Below the pieces are notes generated by a model that searched no databases, was not told where the DNA came from, and was given only the letters and a program-made list of their open reading frames with translations. Positions 63,875 to 64,000 of a DNA stretch of 64,000 bases are shown one piece after another (positions within the stretch are counted from its first letter, which is position 1; each line of letters begins with the position of its first letter). The position numbers and the translations under genes are program-made. Source of the DNA: Cellulomonas sp. PhB143 (GTDB lineage: Bacteria > Actinomycetota > Actinomycetes > Actinomycetales > Cellulomonadaceae); the NCBI RefSeq assembly GCF_003752595.1, contig NZ_RKIJ01000011.1, positions 117,322-181,321 of the forward strand. The letters run 5' to 3'.

Positions 63875-64000
63875 ATGTCCGCAGGACGCAAGCTCGTGAT
63901 CGTGGAGTCGCCGACCAAGGCGCGCAAGATCCAGGGCTATCTCGGCGACGACTACGTGGTCGAGGCGAGCGTCGGGCACATCCGCGACCTGCCCCAGCCG
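63875..64000 (+). CDS. topA: DNA topoisomerase I, 5' part only
   Basis: The first 42 codons are present: [19 protein letters not shown] then [18 protein letters not shown], the TOPRIM start of bacterial type IA topoisomerase, with the conserved Glu in IVESPTKA. The gene runs off the window end. A ribosome site GGAAGCAGG lies upstream of the ATG. The position near the methyltransferase and Tad/helicase genes agrees with other actinobacteria. Confidence 0.95.
   Translation, partial: MSAGRKLVIVESPTKARKIQGYLGDDYVVEASVGHIRDLPQP

Overview
The window is a contiguous stretch of a very GC-rich actinobacterial chromosome. Evidence: mycothiol synthase (mshD), a GlnR/NnaR-type nitrate assimilation cluster, an actinobacterial Tad pilus locus beside a DUF1998-type helicase, a DUF222/HNH protein, GTG starts coupled by 4-nt overlaps, and apparent leaderless promoters. 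The gene mix, with a GH3 beta-glucosidase next to an Opp-type sugar/peptide importer, fits a Cellulomonas/Cellulosimicrobium/Promicromonospora-like member of the Micrococcales. Genus is inference. No rRNA, tRNA, CRISPR, IS element or prophage was seen. About 54 protein genes are supported, the last (topA) cut by the window edge.

Layout. 0-5 kb: M50-like membrane protease, DEAD-box RNA helicase, a DUF559 nuclease-like protein flanked on both sides by paired 68-nt palindromes, msrB, and a holin-like membrane protein. 5-10 kb: MFS drug exporter with its MarR regulator, a hypothetical protein, then DUF47 and a Pit phosphate transporter. 10-14.5 kb (minus strand): overlapping mshD, ppk1 and mutT1-like genes. 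14.5-19 kb: acetyl-CoA synthetase, an old-yellow-enzyme homologue and a HAD-IB phosphatase. 19-26 kb: tadZ, cpaF, tadB, tadC, DUF4244 pilin, two TadE-like genes and a convergent helicase. 26-37.3 kb: nitrogen block with mobA-like, narK, nasC, an electron-transfer flavoprotein, a small membrane protein, nirB, nirD, cobA and nnaR. GlnR-box-like sites precede narK and nirB. 37-46.5 kb: M18 aminopeptidase, a MarR/MFS pair, TetR, an alpha/beta-hydrolase lacking its serine, DUF222/HNH, a VOC protein, and a sigma-like/transmembrane fusion. 46.7-54 kb: H+-pyrophosphatase, a methyltransferase, an OmpR-type two-component system and a TetR repressor. 54-62.7 kb: GH3 beta-glucosidase with a complete Opp-type ABC importer. 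62.8-64 kb: PAP2 phosphatase behind a 13-codon leaderless ORF, then topA.

How the genes connect. The nitrogen block is self-contained: import, nitrate to nitrite, nitrite to ammonium, siroheme supply and regulator. Pit import, polyphosphate synthesis and NUDIX clean-up form a phosphate neighbourhood. The GH3/Opp operon is probably controlled by the divergent TetR through two palindromic operators.

The least explained features are two families of dispersed palindromes: a 66-nt form (three copies, two nearly perfect) and a 68-nt form (five copies). They share CCGCCGA...TCGGCGG ends. A recurrent -10/6-nt/start-codon geometry also suggests that many genes here are leaderless.
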